The notes below the pieces were generated by a model. It searched no databases. It was given only the letters and a program-made list of their open reading frames with translations, and was not told the DNA's origin. Made by a program: the position numbers and the translations under genes. DNA of 64,000 nucleotides from Cycas panzhihuaensis (Eukaryota > Cycadophyta), in NCBI GenBank assembly GCA_023213395.1, contig CM041465.1, positions 8,556,001-8,620,000 of the forward strand, read 5' to 3'. Below are positions 12,759 through 23,416 of this stretch, piece after piece. The first letter of the stretch is position 1. Every line of letters starts with the position of its first letter.

Positions 12759-12772
12759 TAGTATCAAAGCTA
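12759..12772 (+). other. Copia-A unit 1 primer-binding site
   Basis: TAGTATCAAAGCTA, two bases after LTR 1, is a mutated form of TGGTATCAGAGCCA, which is complementary to the 3' end of initiator tRNA-Met. Unit 2 has TGATATCAGAGCCA at the same place. Confidence 0.75.
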
Positions 12773-12828
12773 CTTTTATTTTTATAGCGAGTTTATGAAG
12801 GTTTTGGTGTTAAAATTTTCTATGCCTA

Positions 12829-13467
12829 ATGGAAAAACTAGTGAATACAAAGTTTGATGTAGAGAAATTTGATGACAAGAACAACTTCAAGTTGTGGAAG
12901 TTGAAAGCATATGATGTTTTAGTATAACAAGGTTTATACAGAGATCTTGCAAGCAAATCAAAGAAACCCACAGGGATGAATGATGAAAATTAGGATGATC
13001 TAAATAAAAAGGCTCCTAGAACAATATAATTATGCTTGGCAGATGAAGTTCTATTTAACATCCCAGGGAAGCAGACAACAATAGGATTTTGGACCCTGTT
13101 GGAAGGCTTGCATATGACCAAACTAGTGATAAATCAAATCTACTTGAAGAGGTAACTATACTTATTAGGAATGAAGGAAGGTACAAAAATTATTAATTAT
13201 TTAAATATTTTTAATACTCTTATTTGTCAGTTAGCTAGTATCGATATTACGATTGAGGATGAGGACAAGGCTATTATCTTATTATGATCATTAGTAGAAT
13301 CCTGGGATAATATTGTCACCTCAATTAGTTTTAGCACTACAGATGAATTAGACTATGATTCTATTGTGAGTGCTTTACTGATGGAAGAAGTGAGGAGGAA
13401 GTCTAGTCTTGAAACCTCCATACTAGAAGCTATGACAGTAAGAGGTAGAACAATTGAGAGAGGATAA
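12829..13467 (+). pseudogene. gag: Copia-A unit 1 gag relic
   Basis: ATG 12829 opens a gag of the UBN2/copia type, with FKLWKLKAYDVLV and TTDELDYDSIVSALLMEE as family blocks. The start agrees with unit 2 (17464). Stops interrupt it at several places, among them VLV-stop near 12928 and the TAA at 13465-13467, which both units share. No frameshift is obvious before that point, so decay here was mostly by point mutation. Confidence 0.8.
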
Positions 13468-15066
13468 AACTTCTAGGGACACATTAAGGTCAAAGTTAAA
13501 AGGCAAGAAGAGTAAGCTTAGATGTTAGCACTATAATAAGATAGGTCACCTCAAGAAGGATTTCTACAAAAGGAAGGAGTTCTAGAAAAAGGAAGATCCT
13601 ACCAAGGAGACTAATTAGGTGGAGATGAATTAAGATACGGATGATAATGTCTTGGTTGCTTGTAATATTTCCCATTATCATCATGATTAGTTATTAAATT
13701 TAGGTGTTTCATACCATATGTGTCTACACAAGAGTTGGTTTTCATCATACTAACCTCTTGATAGTGGTGATGTGCTTATGGGAAATGAAGTTTCTTGTAA
13801 GATAGTAGTCATTGGTAGCATCAGAATTAAAATGTTCAATGGTATAGTGAGAACATTAACTAAAGTTAGACATGTATCTAATCTAAAAAGGAATTTGATT
13901 TCCTTAGGTGAACTAGACTTTGGTGGTTATAAATACATAGATTATGAAGGAGTCTAAAAGGTGTCAAAGGGCACCTTGGTTGTTATGAAATCCTTAAAGA
14001 AAGGAAACCTTTACATTTTAGTGGGAAGTATAGATGTCAACCATGCAGGTACAACATCAAATACTACAAAAGATCTAGCTTAGTTATGGCATTAGAGACT
14101 TGGGCATATGAGTGAGAGAGGACTTGAGGTGCTGATAAGTAGTGTAGACTCAGGTTTAAAGTAGGGAGTTATACTAGTAAAGGTGTTCTGGATTATATAC
14201 ATTCATATGTGTGGGGACCAACCCCTACGATATCTTATGGAGAATCATTATACTTTGTTATATTTATAGATGTTTACTCCAGAAAGGTATGGATCTATTT
14301 TTTGAAAAGGAAATATGAAGTTTTCAATGTGTTTAAGGAGTTCAAAGCTCTAGTTGAGAAGAGCACTATCAAGTCAATCAAATGTTTAAGAACTAACAAT
14401 GGAGGTGAGTTCAACTCCTTGGAGTTTAAGAACTATTATAAAGAAGCTAGGATCAAAAGGCATAAGACCACTAGCTATACTCTACAGTAGAATGGCATAA
14501 TTGAGCACATGAATAGGACACTCTTGGAAAGAGCAAGAAGCATGCTAAGTAATATAGGAGTGGAGTAGGGCTTATGGGCAGAAGTTGTTCAAACAACTTG
14601 CTATTTGGTAAATAGGTCACTATCACTTGCAATAGACTATAAGATTCCTGAAGAGGTATAGAATGGACATCCACGTGACTATTTAAATATGAAAATTTTT
14701 GGTTGTGATGCTTATTCCTTGACTAATAAAAGTCAACGTTCAAAGTTAGACCTAAAATCCAAGAGAAGTACCTTTGTTGGTTATGGTGATAGAGATGGTA
14801 TGAATGGATATAGGTTGTGGAATCATACTACCCAAAAAATTACTATTAACAAAGATGTTGTATTTGATGAATCTCCTTTTCTAAAATTAGACAATGTAGA
14901 AGTTGAAGTAAAACATGAGAAGAAAGTTGAATATCAACAGATCAAGCTTGAGACCCAGTCTTCTTTAGAAACAGAAGAGCAGGAAGATCTTTCTGAAGAT
15001 GAATCTATAATAGATTTACAGGAGTATGTGGATACTCCTCTACCAACTGTTAGAAGATCTACATGA
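13468..15066 (+). pseudogene. Copia-A unit 1 zinc knuckle, protease and integrase relic
   Basis: A C-x2-C-x4-H-x4-C knuckle is recognisable near 13520-13570 but has lost key positions (the expected Trp is TAG at 13526-13528 and a Cys became Tyr). The protease motif DSGAS reads NLGVS near 13696, so the catalytic Asp is gone. The integrase has lost about 67 bp near 14138 relative to unit 2, removing much of the zinc-binding segment. The first catalytic Asp (HSD) reads HSY near 14200. A better preserved core follows at 14209-14490 (IDVYSRKVWIYFLKRK, LRTNNGGEFNS). The C-terminal linker runs to the TGA at 15064-15066, also shared with unit 2. Confidence 0.8.
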
Positions 15067-16660
15067 GTTAGTCATCCACCTGATAGGTACAACCCTTCTA
15101 TTTCTATTACTTTGGTTTCTAATGATGATGAGCCTATATGTTATCAGGAAGTAGTAGATGATATCCATAGTAAGAAGTGGAAGAGGGCTATGCAGAAAGA
15201 GATAGATGCTTTAAAGAAAAATAATTCATGGGACTTAGTAAAACTTCCACATGGTAAGAAGATTGTTACTTGTAGGTAGGTTTTCAAGAAGAAAATAAAT
15301 GTTGATGGAAAGGTTGACAAATATAGGGTAAGACTGGTGGCTAAAGGCTCTGTACAAAAAGTAGGTATTGACTTTCATGAGATCTTTTTACCACTTATCA
15401 AACTTGTTTCAATTCGAGTTCTATTAGCATTGGTGGCTTCTCTTGATTTAGAGTTGGAGCAGTTATATGTAAAAATGGCTTTTCTACATGGAGATTTAGA
15501 TGAGGAGATCGATATGAATTAGCTAGAAGGGTTTGTACAGGATGCCATGAAAAGACTTGCTTGTAGACTTAGGAAATCATTGTATGGCCTAAAGAAATCA
15601 CCTAAGAAATGGTACAAGAAGTTTGATGCATTCATGGAGAGCCAAAATTTTAAAGGAAGTGAGTATGATCATTCTATTTACTTTAAATTCTTATACAATG
15701 GCTTATTCATTATCTTGGTATTGTATGTTGACATACTGGTTACAAGCAAGAGAATGGCAAAATCAATAAGTTAAAGGCTCAATTGGCTAGGACTTTTGAT
15801 ATGAAGGATCTAGGAGATGCAAAATAAATCTTAGGTATGGAGATACACAATGATAGAAAAAATGATAAGCTATGGTTATCACAGTAGAAATATGTAGAGC
15901 AGGTGCTAACCAAGTTTGGTATGGCAAAAGTGAAACCAGTGAGTATTCTATTAGCTTCCCATTTCAAGCTTTCTTTAAGTATGAGTCATAGTAATGAATA
16001 AGAAAATGATTATATATCTCATGTACCTTATACCAGTGTAGTAAGAAGTTCGATGTATGCCATGGTATGTATAAGACCTGACATTTCACATGCAATCAAT
16101 GTACTTAGCAGGTTTGTGGCAAATCTAGGAAAGGAACATTGGGCAATAGTGAAATAGGTTCTTCAATATTTTAGAGAAACAAGTGACTATTACATCACCT
16201 TTGGAGGTATAGATAATCAAGTTTATGGATATGTTGATTTAGAGTTTGTAGGAGATTTAGATAAGAGAAGGTCTATTTCAGGTTATGTATTTACTCTTGC
16301 AAATGGTCTAGTTAGTTGGATGTCAAAATTACAGAGCATAATTATATTATCGACTACAAAAGCTAAATATGTTGCTCTAACATATGCTTATAAAGAAGAA
16401 ATCTAGTTACAAGGTCTATTGGTTGAGCTTGGAAGGAAACAGGAAAAGGTAAAGGTATTTTGTGATAGCCAAAGTGCTATTTACTTAGTAAAGAATCTAA
16501 CTAATCATAGTAGGACAAAGCATATTGCTTTTAAGTACCATTTTGTTAGATAGGTTGTTGAAGTAGGTGGAGTGGCACTTGAGAAGGTTAACACAAAATA
16601 GAATTGTGCTGATATGTTAATAAAACTAGTACTATTAGAGAAGTTCAAAAGTATTTGACT
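15067..16660 (+). pseudogene. Copia-A unit 1 reverse transcriptase and RNase H relic
   Basis: RT motifs run in order: RAMQKEIDALKKNNSWDLV near 15190, ASLDLELEQLYVKMAFLHG near 15440 and LRKSLYGLKKSPKKWYKKF near 15570. The active-site YVDD has lost one codon (YVDI at 15724-15735), which alone would kill polymerase activity. The RNase H follows at about 16180-16650, with GDLDKRRSISGYVFTLANG, FCDSQSAIYLVKN and TKHIAFKYHFVR. Stops and a frame change near 15770 break the frame. Confidence 0.85.
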
Positions 16661-16720
16661 TCTCTTAGCTTGTAGAAAAGGTTATGAATGGTCTAGGAAA
16701 GGTATCAAGTAAATTGTTGT

Positions 16721-16732
16721 CAAGGTGCAGAT
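16721..16732 (+). other. Copia-A unit 1 polypurine tract
   Basis: CAAGGTGCAGAT lies directly before LTR 2 and is a slightly mutated purine tract. Unit 2 shows CAAGGTGGAGAT before LTR 3. Such tracts prime plus-strand DNA synthesis. Confidence 0.7.
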
Positions 16733-17391
16733 TGTTAGATAATGTGACAACAATATTTTGGAGGCTAAAATTTTGATAGGTTGATAGTGTGGTCTCCCCG
16801 GTAAACTTCCTCAAGGGATTCCAAAGAGGGTGGGAGCCCCCCTTGGTTGGGGGATGTGGGAGGTACTGGAACCCCCCTTACAAAGAGAGGGTTTAGGGGC
16901 AATATCCCCTAACCCAAAGAGTTAACACTAAAAAGCATACTAAATTGTAAAGAGAATCAGAGTTGTTCACTTAAAATATCTTAGATTCTATGGTCGAGAT
17001 TTGTGCCTTGTATGAATCTCTTATATAGGCTGATTTAGGGTGTTTTTTCATTATGTTGATGGTGGTTAATGTATTAGATGTACTATGAAGAGTTGGGTGA
17101 TTGGTTGTTATTGCTATGAGCATTTTACTATAGATTATGTATATTTCTCCATTCTTTGATAATAAAGATCGATACCTTTCCTATATGGATATTTCCCTAG
17201 CACACTACTAGGGTTTTACCATGTTATATTGGGTGTATATGTGATGCTTTATCTTTCTAATTTATTTTATTGTATTATCTCTAGTTTAAGAACTTGCATG
17301 TTAAATTCCAGTTTCAATTCCTATAACTAGTTACAAAATAGTTTAGATCTTGGTGGCAATTTTAGGTTATTGAGACCTTGTCTTCTCAACA
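16733..17391 (+). repeat. Copia-A LTR 2 (shared middle LTR)
   Basis: 659 bp, TGTTAGATAATG to TCAACA. It follows the unit 1 purine tract and precedes the unit 2 primer site, so it serves as 3' LTR of unit 1 and 5' LTR of unit 2. It shares more variants with LTR 3 than with LTR 1 along its whole length. Confidence 0.9.
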
Positions 17392-17393
17392 AG

Positions 17394-17407
17394 TGATATC
17401 AGAGCCA
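17394..17407 (+). other. Copia-A unit 2 primer-binding site
   Basis: TGATATCAGAGCCA, one mismatch from TGGTATCAGAGCCA, lies two bases after LTR 2. It is the expected site for initiator tRNA-Met. Confidence 0.8.
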
Positions 17408-17463
17408 CTTTTAGTTTTGTAGTCAGTTTGTGAAAGTTTTGGTGTCTGAATTTTATACTCCAA

Positions 17464-18102
17464 ATGGTAAAACTAGTAAATGCAAAGTTCGTGGTGGAGA
17501 AATTCAATGGCAAGAATAACTTCGAGTTGTGGAAATTGAAAGCATATGATGTTCTAGTACAATAAGGTTTGTACAGAGCTCTTGCAGGAAAATCGAAGAA
17601 ACCCATAGGGATGGATGATAAAAAATGGGATGATCTAGACAAAAGGTCTCTTAACATAATATAATTATGCTTGGCAGATGAAGTTCTATTTAACATCGCA
17701 GGGGAGTAGACAATAATAGGATTATGGACTTGGTTGGAAGGCTTGTATATGACCAAATCAATGACAAATTAAATCTACTTGAAGAGGCAACTATACTCAT
17801 TAAGAATAAAGTAAGGTATAAAAATTACTGATCATTTAAATATTTTTAATACTCTTATTTGTTAGTTGGCTAGTATTGATGTCAGGATTAAGGATGAGAA
17901 CAAGGTTGTTACCTTGTTATATTCATTACCAGAAACATAGGATAATATAGTTACCTCAATTAGTTTTATCACTACAGATGAATTAGACTATGATTCTATT
18001 GTGAGTACTTTTTTTATGGAAGAAGTGAGGATGAAGTCTAGTCTTGAAACCTCCACACGAGAAGTTATGATAGTAAGGGGTAGAATAATTAAGAGAGGAT
18101 AA
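17464..18102 (+). pseudogene. gag: Copia-A unit 2 gag relic
   Basis: ATG 17464 starts the same gag as unit 1, with FELWKLKAYDVLVQ near 17515. Stops fall at different sites from unit 1 in the first half (for example just after VLVQ), but the gag segment ends at the same TAA (18100-18102). This mixture of private and shared lesions suggests that some decay predates, and some postdates, the duplication. Confidence 0.8.
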
Positions 18103-19759
18103 AGCTCTGGGGACACATCGAGGTTAAAGTCAAAAGGCAAGAAGAGTAAGCTCAGATATTAGCACTGTAATAAGATAGGTCACCTCAAGAAGGATTACTA
18201 CAAAAGGAGGGAGTTCTAGAAAAAGGAAGATCTTGCCAAGAAGACTAATCAGGAGGGATCGAATCAAGGTACAGATGATGATGTCTTAGTTGCTTATAAT
18301 ATTTTCCATTATCATCATGATTGGTTATTGGATTTAGGTGCTTCACACCACATGTGTCCACACGAGAGTTGGTTTTCATGATACCAACCTCTTGATGGTG
18401 GTGATGGGAAATGAAGTTTTTCATAAGATAGTGGCCATTGGTAGCATCAGAATTAAAATGTTTGATGGTGTAGTGAGAACATTAACTTAAGTTAGACATG
18501 TACCTAATTTGAAAAGGAATCTAATTTCCTTGGGTGAACTAGAGTCTAGTGGTTATAAGTACACAGGTCATAAAAGAGTCTTAAAGGTGTCAAAGGGTGC
18601 CTTGGTTGTTATGAAAGCCTTAAAGAAAGGAAACCTTTATATTTTAGTGGGAAGTACAGATGTCAGCCATGTAACTATAATATTAAAGACTACAAAAGAT
18701 CCAACTCAATTATAGCATCAAAGACTTGGGCACATGAATGAGAGAGGACTTAAGATGCTGATGAACCATAAGTTACTTCCTAACTTACAACTTTCAGATT
18801 TGGCCTTTTACAAACATTATATTTTTGGAAAGTAGTGTACACCTAGGTTTAAAGTAGGGTGTCACACTAGTAAAGGTGTTCTAGATTATATACATTCAGA
18901 TATGTGGAGACTAACCCCTACAATATCTTATGGAGGATAATTATACTTTGTTACATTTATAGACGATTACTCCAGAAAGGTGTGGGTCTATTTTTTGAAA
19001 AGGAAATATGAAATTTTAAACGTATTTAAGTAGTTCAAGGCTCTAGTTGAGAAGAGCACTTGTAAGTCAATCACATATTTAAGAACTAATAATGGAGGTG
19101 AGTTCAACTTGTTAGAGTTTGAGAACTGTTATAGAGAAGCTAGGATCGAAAGGTATAAGACCACTAGCTATACTCCACAACAGAATGGCATAGCTGAGTA
19201 CATGAATAGGACACTCTTAGAAAGAGTAAGAAGCATTATAAGTAATGCATGAGTAGAGCAGGGATTATGGGCAGAAGTTATTCAAATAACTTGTGATTTG
19301 GTAAGTAGGTCACCATCGCTTACAATAGACTACAAGATTCCTAAAGAGATATAGATTGGACATCCATGTGACTATTTAAATATGAAAGTTTTTGGTTGTG
19401 ATGCTTATGGCTTGACTAATAAAAGTCAACATTCAAAGTTAGACCTAAAACCCAAGAGATGTATCTTTGTTAGTTATGGTGATAGAGATGGTGTGAAGGG
19501 ATACAAATTGTAGGATCCTACTACCCACAAAATCACTATTAATAGAGATGTTGTATTTGATGAATCTCCTTTTCTAAAATTAGATAGTGTAGAAGTTGAA
19601 GTAAAATAAGAGTAAAAAGTTAAACATCAACAGGTCAAGCTTGAGACCCAGCCATCTTTGGAAACAGAAGAGAAGGAAGATCTTTCTAAAGATGAATCTG
19701 TAATAGATTTATAGGAGTATATGGACACTCCTCTACCAACTTTTAGAAGATCTACATGA
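18103..19759 (+). pseudogene. Copia-A unit 2 zinc knuckle, protease and integrase relic
   Basis: The knuckle frame again has TAG for Trp (18160-18162). The protease reads WLLDLGASHHMCPHESWF near 18320, keeping Asp but with Leu for Ser in DSGAS. The integrase zinc segment missing from unit 1 is present (about 18763-18829), though one expected Cys reads Tyr (YKHYIFGK). HSDMW near 18897 keeps the first catalytic Asp. The core LRTNNGGEFN lies near 19080. Stops are frequent. The segment ends at TGA 19757-19759, the same position as in unit 1. Confidence 0.8.
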
Positions 19760-21350
19760 GTTAGTCATCCACCTGACAGGTACAACCCTTTTATTTCTAT
19801 TACTTTGGTTTCTAATGATGATGAGCCTATATGCTATCAAGAAGTAGTAGATGATATCCATAGTAAGAAGTGGAAGAGGGCTATGAAGGAAGAGATAGAT
19901 GCTTTAAAGAAAAATAATTCATGGGACTTGGTAGAACTTCCACATGGTAAGAAGACTGTTACTTGCATGTGGGTTTTCAAGAAGAAAATAGATGTTAATG
20001 GAAGGGTTGATAAATACAGGGCAAGACTAGTGGCTAAAGGCTTTGCATAGAAAGTAGGTATTGAATTTCATGAGATCTTTTCACTAGATATTAAACTTGT
20101 TTTAGTTTGAGTTCTATTAGCATTGGTAGCTTCTCTTGATTTAGAGTTGGAGTAGTTAGATGTAAAAATAACTTTTCTACATGGAGATTTAGATGAGGAG
20201 ATCTATATGGATTAACTAGAAGGGTTTGTATAGGATGGTAGGAAAAGACTTATTTGTAGGCCTAGGAAATCATTATATGGCCTAAAGAAATCACCTAGGC
20301 AATGATACAAGAAGTTTGATGCCTTCATGGAGAGCCAAACTTTCAAAAGAAGTGAGTATGATTATTGTGTTTACTTTAAGTTCTTAGATAATGGCTTATT
20401 CGTTATCTTGGTATTGTATGTTGATGACATGCTACTTGCAAGCAAGAGCATGGTAGAAATCAATAAGTTAAAGGCTCAATTGGCTAGGACTTTTGATATG
20501 AAGGATCTAGGAGCTATAAAATAAATCTTAGGTATGGAGATACATAGAGATAGGAAAAATGGTAAGTTATGGTTATCATAGTATAAATATGTAGAGAAGG
20601 TAGTAACCAAGTTTGGTATGGTAAATGTGAAACCAGTGAGTATCATGTTGGCTTCCCATTTCAAGCTTTCTTTGAGTATGAGTCCTAGTAATGAAGAAAA
20701 AAAGGATTATATATCTTATGTACCTTATGCCTGTGTAGTAGAAAGTTTGATGAATGCCATGGTATATACAAGACTTGACATTTCACATGCAACCAATGTA
20801 GTTAGAAGGTTTATGGCAAATCCAGGAAAGGAACATTAGGTAGTAGTGATATGGATGCTTTGGTGTTTGAGAGGCACAAGTGATTATTACATCACCTTTA
20901 GAGGTATAGGTAATCAAGTTTGTGGATATATTAATTTAGACTTTGTAGGAGATTTAGATAAGAGAAGTTCTACTTTAGGTTATGTATTCACTCTTACAAA
21001 TGGTCCAGTTAGTTGGATATTAAAATTGTAGAGCATAATTGTATTATTGACTACAGAAGCTGAATATATTACTACAGCATATGCTTATAAAGAAGCAATC
21101 TAGTTACAAGGTCTATTGGTTGAGATTGGAAGGAAACGAGAAAAGATAAAGGTATTTTATAAAAGTCAAAATGCCATTTACTTAATAAAGAATCCATCTT
21201 ATCATTATAGGATAAAGCATATTTCTCTTAAGTACCATTTTGTTAGACAGGTTATGGAAGCAAGTGGAGTGGCACTTGAGAAGGTTAACACAAAATAGAA
21301 TTCTACTGATATGTTCACAAAACCTATTAAAGAACTTTAAATGGTCTTAA
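19760..21350 (+). pseudogene. Copia-A unit 2 reverse transcriptase and RNase H relic
   Basis: The frame from 19805 carries KRAMKEEIDALKKNNSWDL and KYRARLVAKGF. After several stops the palm domain reads FVILVLYVDDMLLASKSM. The intact YVDD at 20417-20428 contrasts with the deleted motif of unit 1. The RNase H runs from about 20880 to 21350, with GDLDKRSSTLGYVFTLTNG and IKHISLKYHFVRQVMEASG. The region is interrupted by stops near 20050, 20520, 20840 and 21030. Confidence 0.85.
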
Positions 21351-21412
21351 CTTCTCTTACCTTGCAAAAAAGGTGATGAATGGTCCAAGAAAGGTATCAG
21401 GTAAATTGTTGT

Positions 21413-21424
21413 CAAGGTGGAGAT
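21413..21424 (+). other. Copia-A unit 2 polypurine tract
   Basis: CAAGGTGGAGAT immediately precedes LTR 3. It is the better preserved of the two tracts in the array. Confidence 0.7.
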
Positions 21425-22074
21425 TATTAGATAATATGACAACAATGTTTTGGAGGCTAAAGTTTTGATAGGTTGATAGTGCGATTTCCCGCTCAAACTT
21501 CCTTAGGGGTTCCAAGGGGGACGGGAGCCCCCCTTGGCCAAGGGGTACTAGAACCCCCTCCTACAAAGAGGGGGTTTGGGGGCAATAGCCCCTGACCCAA
21601 AAAGCTAACACTGAAAAGCATACTAAATTGTAAAGAGAATCAGGGTCATTTGCTCAAAATACTCTAGATTCTATGGTCAAGATTTGTGCCTTGTATGACT
21701 CTCTCATATAGCTCGATTTAGGGTGTTTTTTCATTATGTTGATGGTGTTCGATGTATTAGATATACTATAAAGATTTGGGTAGCTAGTTGTTGTTGCTAT
21801 GAGCATTTTGCTACAGATTATGTACATTTCTCCATTCTTTGATAATAAAGATCGATACCTTTCTTATGTGGATGTTTCTCTAACACACTATTAGGGTTTT
21901 ACCATGTTATATCAGGTGTATATGTGATGCTTTGGCTTTGTAATTCATTTGATTATATTATCTCTAGTTTGAGAACTTTCATGTTAAATTTTAGTTTCAA
22001 TTCCTGTAACTAGTTGCAAAATAGTTTAGATCTTAGTGGCAGTTTCAGATTATTAGGACCTTATCTTCTCAACA
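21425..22074 (+). repeat. Copia-A LTR 3
   Basis: 650 bp. The first dinucleotide is TA instead of TG, and the end is TCAACA. It contains a perfect 16-bp palindrome, CCCCTTGGCCAAGGGG (21530-21545), followed by a hairpin with a 9-bp stem, AACCCCCTC and GAGGGGGTT (21552-21560 and 21568-21576). Confidence 0.9.
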
Positions 22075-22079
22075 CCTTG
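22075..22079. repeat. Right target-site duplication of Copia-A (CCTTG)
   Basis: Partner of CATTG at 12095-12099, with one mismatch. Confidence 0.65.
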
Positions 22080-22330
22080 TCAGATGTTTTTTCCTTTTAC
22101 TTGGGACCTATTACTTTATATACTGACTCTTAGGTTATAGTCTATCAATTGATTAGAATGTATCAGGTCCACTCCTCATGATTCCTTCTTTTGCATCATT
22201 AGGCCTTATTATTATTGTTCCTATTTTCTTTAGTGATGATTCAATATGTACCTTATTCTTTTAACCTCGAAGCTAATACTCTTGTTTCCTCGATCCTTGA
22301 TGATTACTTTGATTGACTCACCTCTTTTAG
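22080..22330 (+). pseudogene. Tat-1 second (archaeal-type) RNase H, second half
   Basis: Directly after Copia-A the frame continues with ITLYTDS-stop-VIVYQLIRMYQV near 22108-22170. A shifted frame then gives MIQYVPYSFNLEANTLVSSI near 22230. The Tat-3 relic shows the same order: ILHCDSQIVASQL, then DIQYIPYD and NIKANNLVNHILEHH. The Asp of YTDS is the third catalytic residue. Leaving out Copia-A and one 5-bp duplication puts the two halves in the same frame, which confirms both the insertion point and the identity. One TAG stop and one frame change lie within. Confidence 0.75.
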
Positions 22331-22341
22331 CTGGGGGCATC

Positions 22342-22413
22342 CCACTCTAGAATGAATATAAACTACCACTCCAGAATGAGTATAAACTACCACTCTACGA
22401 TGAGTATAAACTA
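22342..22413 (+). repeat. 24-bp direct repeat, three tandem copies
   Basis: Three adjacent units of 24 bp (22342-22365, 22366-22389 and 22390-22413) share the core GARTATAAACTACCACTC with few differences. A fourth partial copy (GAATGAGTATAAACTACCA) stands alone near 22925. The array lies just past the second RNase H of Tat-1. Confidence 0.8.
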
Positions 22414-23416
22414 CTAGTTTGGTAAGACTATAGGTTGGGGTAGTTGGGAGATCATGGCAATAGGTATGAAACTAAGATGAGATATGTGAACGGGCTAGAC
22501 CCACATGGGAATCTTAGGCTATAGAGGATCTTGGCAGGGTGCAAGTTCCTAAAAGCTTCTTACCTTTAGAAGGAGCTAATGAGGAATCCAATACACTTAG
22601 TTAGCTAGTCGTTTATTAAGTGAGATTAGTTTCATTTGGTAAACAACTCACTTTCTTTATGGCATATTATATAAATGTGGGATTATCTTATGTTTATATA
22701 ATCTATTAGGAGTATGATATGAGCTATATAAGTTTTCTTTTTAGAGGTTCATATTACTCCATCTTCTACTTTTATAAACTTATTACCATTTGGGTTCCAA
22801 GTGGTCTTAAGTTTATGAAAATAGAATAAGTAAACCTTTTGCTTACCCCATCTTGATCTTTTATTTATTTTCTAGTTTTTATTATTTCTCATAATCTTGT
22901 CTTTCCTAAACTATCCTTACTTTGGAATGAGTATAAACTACCATGTATATAGTATAATTTTTTTTTTTTTAAAAGTACATAACCATAAAAGAACAAAAAA
23001 AGTAAAAATGATAAAAACTTTATTACATGTTTCCTTGGATAAGTCGCACTAATGAGTCTATCCTATGCTCAAATGTAAATGGGAATAAGGGGGATGAAAG
23101 GTTTAGAGACAAGTAATCAAATACAAGTTTTAAGAAAAAAATGATCAATATATACATGATGTTAAAATATAGAACATTTGTCACCTAGGTCACTCATGAT
23201 ACATGACTCATAACACATGATATATACATCCATGATACAAACTAGAGGCTCACAAAATACCTCATATCATCCTCTTGCCTCCCAGGCAACATATCATACA
23301 CTTATAACCCTTCTAACTCTTGATGAGACCCCTAAGGTACATTTGGGTATGCTCTCTCTCTTGCTTATAGTCTCCCCATGTGTAGACCCTCCTCTAGGTA
23401 AGAGGTGGTGTTATCC
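22414..23416. other. Tat-1 interval between second RNase H and antisense gene
   Basis: About 1 kb without a supported gene. It holds one isolated copy of the 24-bp repeat (about 22925) and a T-run (22960-22970). It lies 3' of both flanking genes, which converge on it. Transcript ends may fall here, but I see no clear terminator. Confidence 0.4.

Larger units (their letters stand above)
12100..22074 (+). mobile_element. Copia-A: tandem Ty1/copia array with three LTRs and two internal regions
   Basis: Three direct LTRs (12100-12756, 16733-17391 and 21425-22074) alternate with two complete-length internal regions (12757-16732 and 17392-21424). Each internal region begins with a tRNA-Met-type primer site, carries gag-protease-integrase-RT-RNase H in copia order and ends with a purine tract. 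A single near-perfect duplication (CATTG/CCTTG) flanks the array, and none was found around the middle LTR. This fits one insertion that later doubled by recombination between LTRs. One unit alone would be about 5.3 kb. The pol motifs and the LTR-pol layout resemble the Tnt1/Tork group. Both units are dead. The array sits inside the Tat-1 second RNase H. Confidence 0.9.

Noticed and set aside
12759-12772. tRNA-Met gene fragments at the primer sites
   Set aside because: The match is limited to the 12-14 bases complementary to the tRNA 3' end at LTR borders; no cloverleaf sequence accompanies it.
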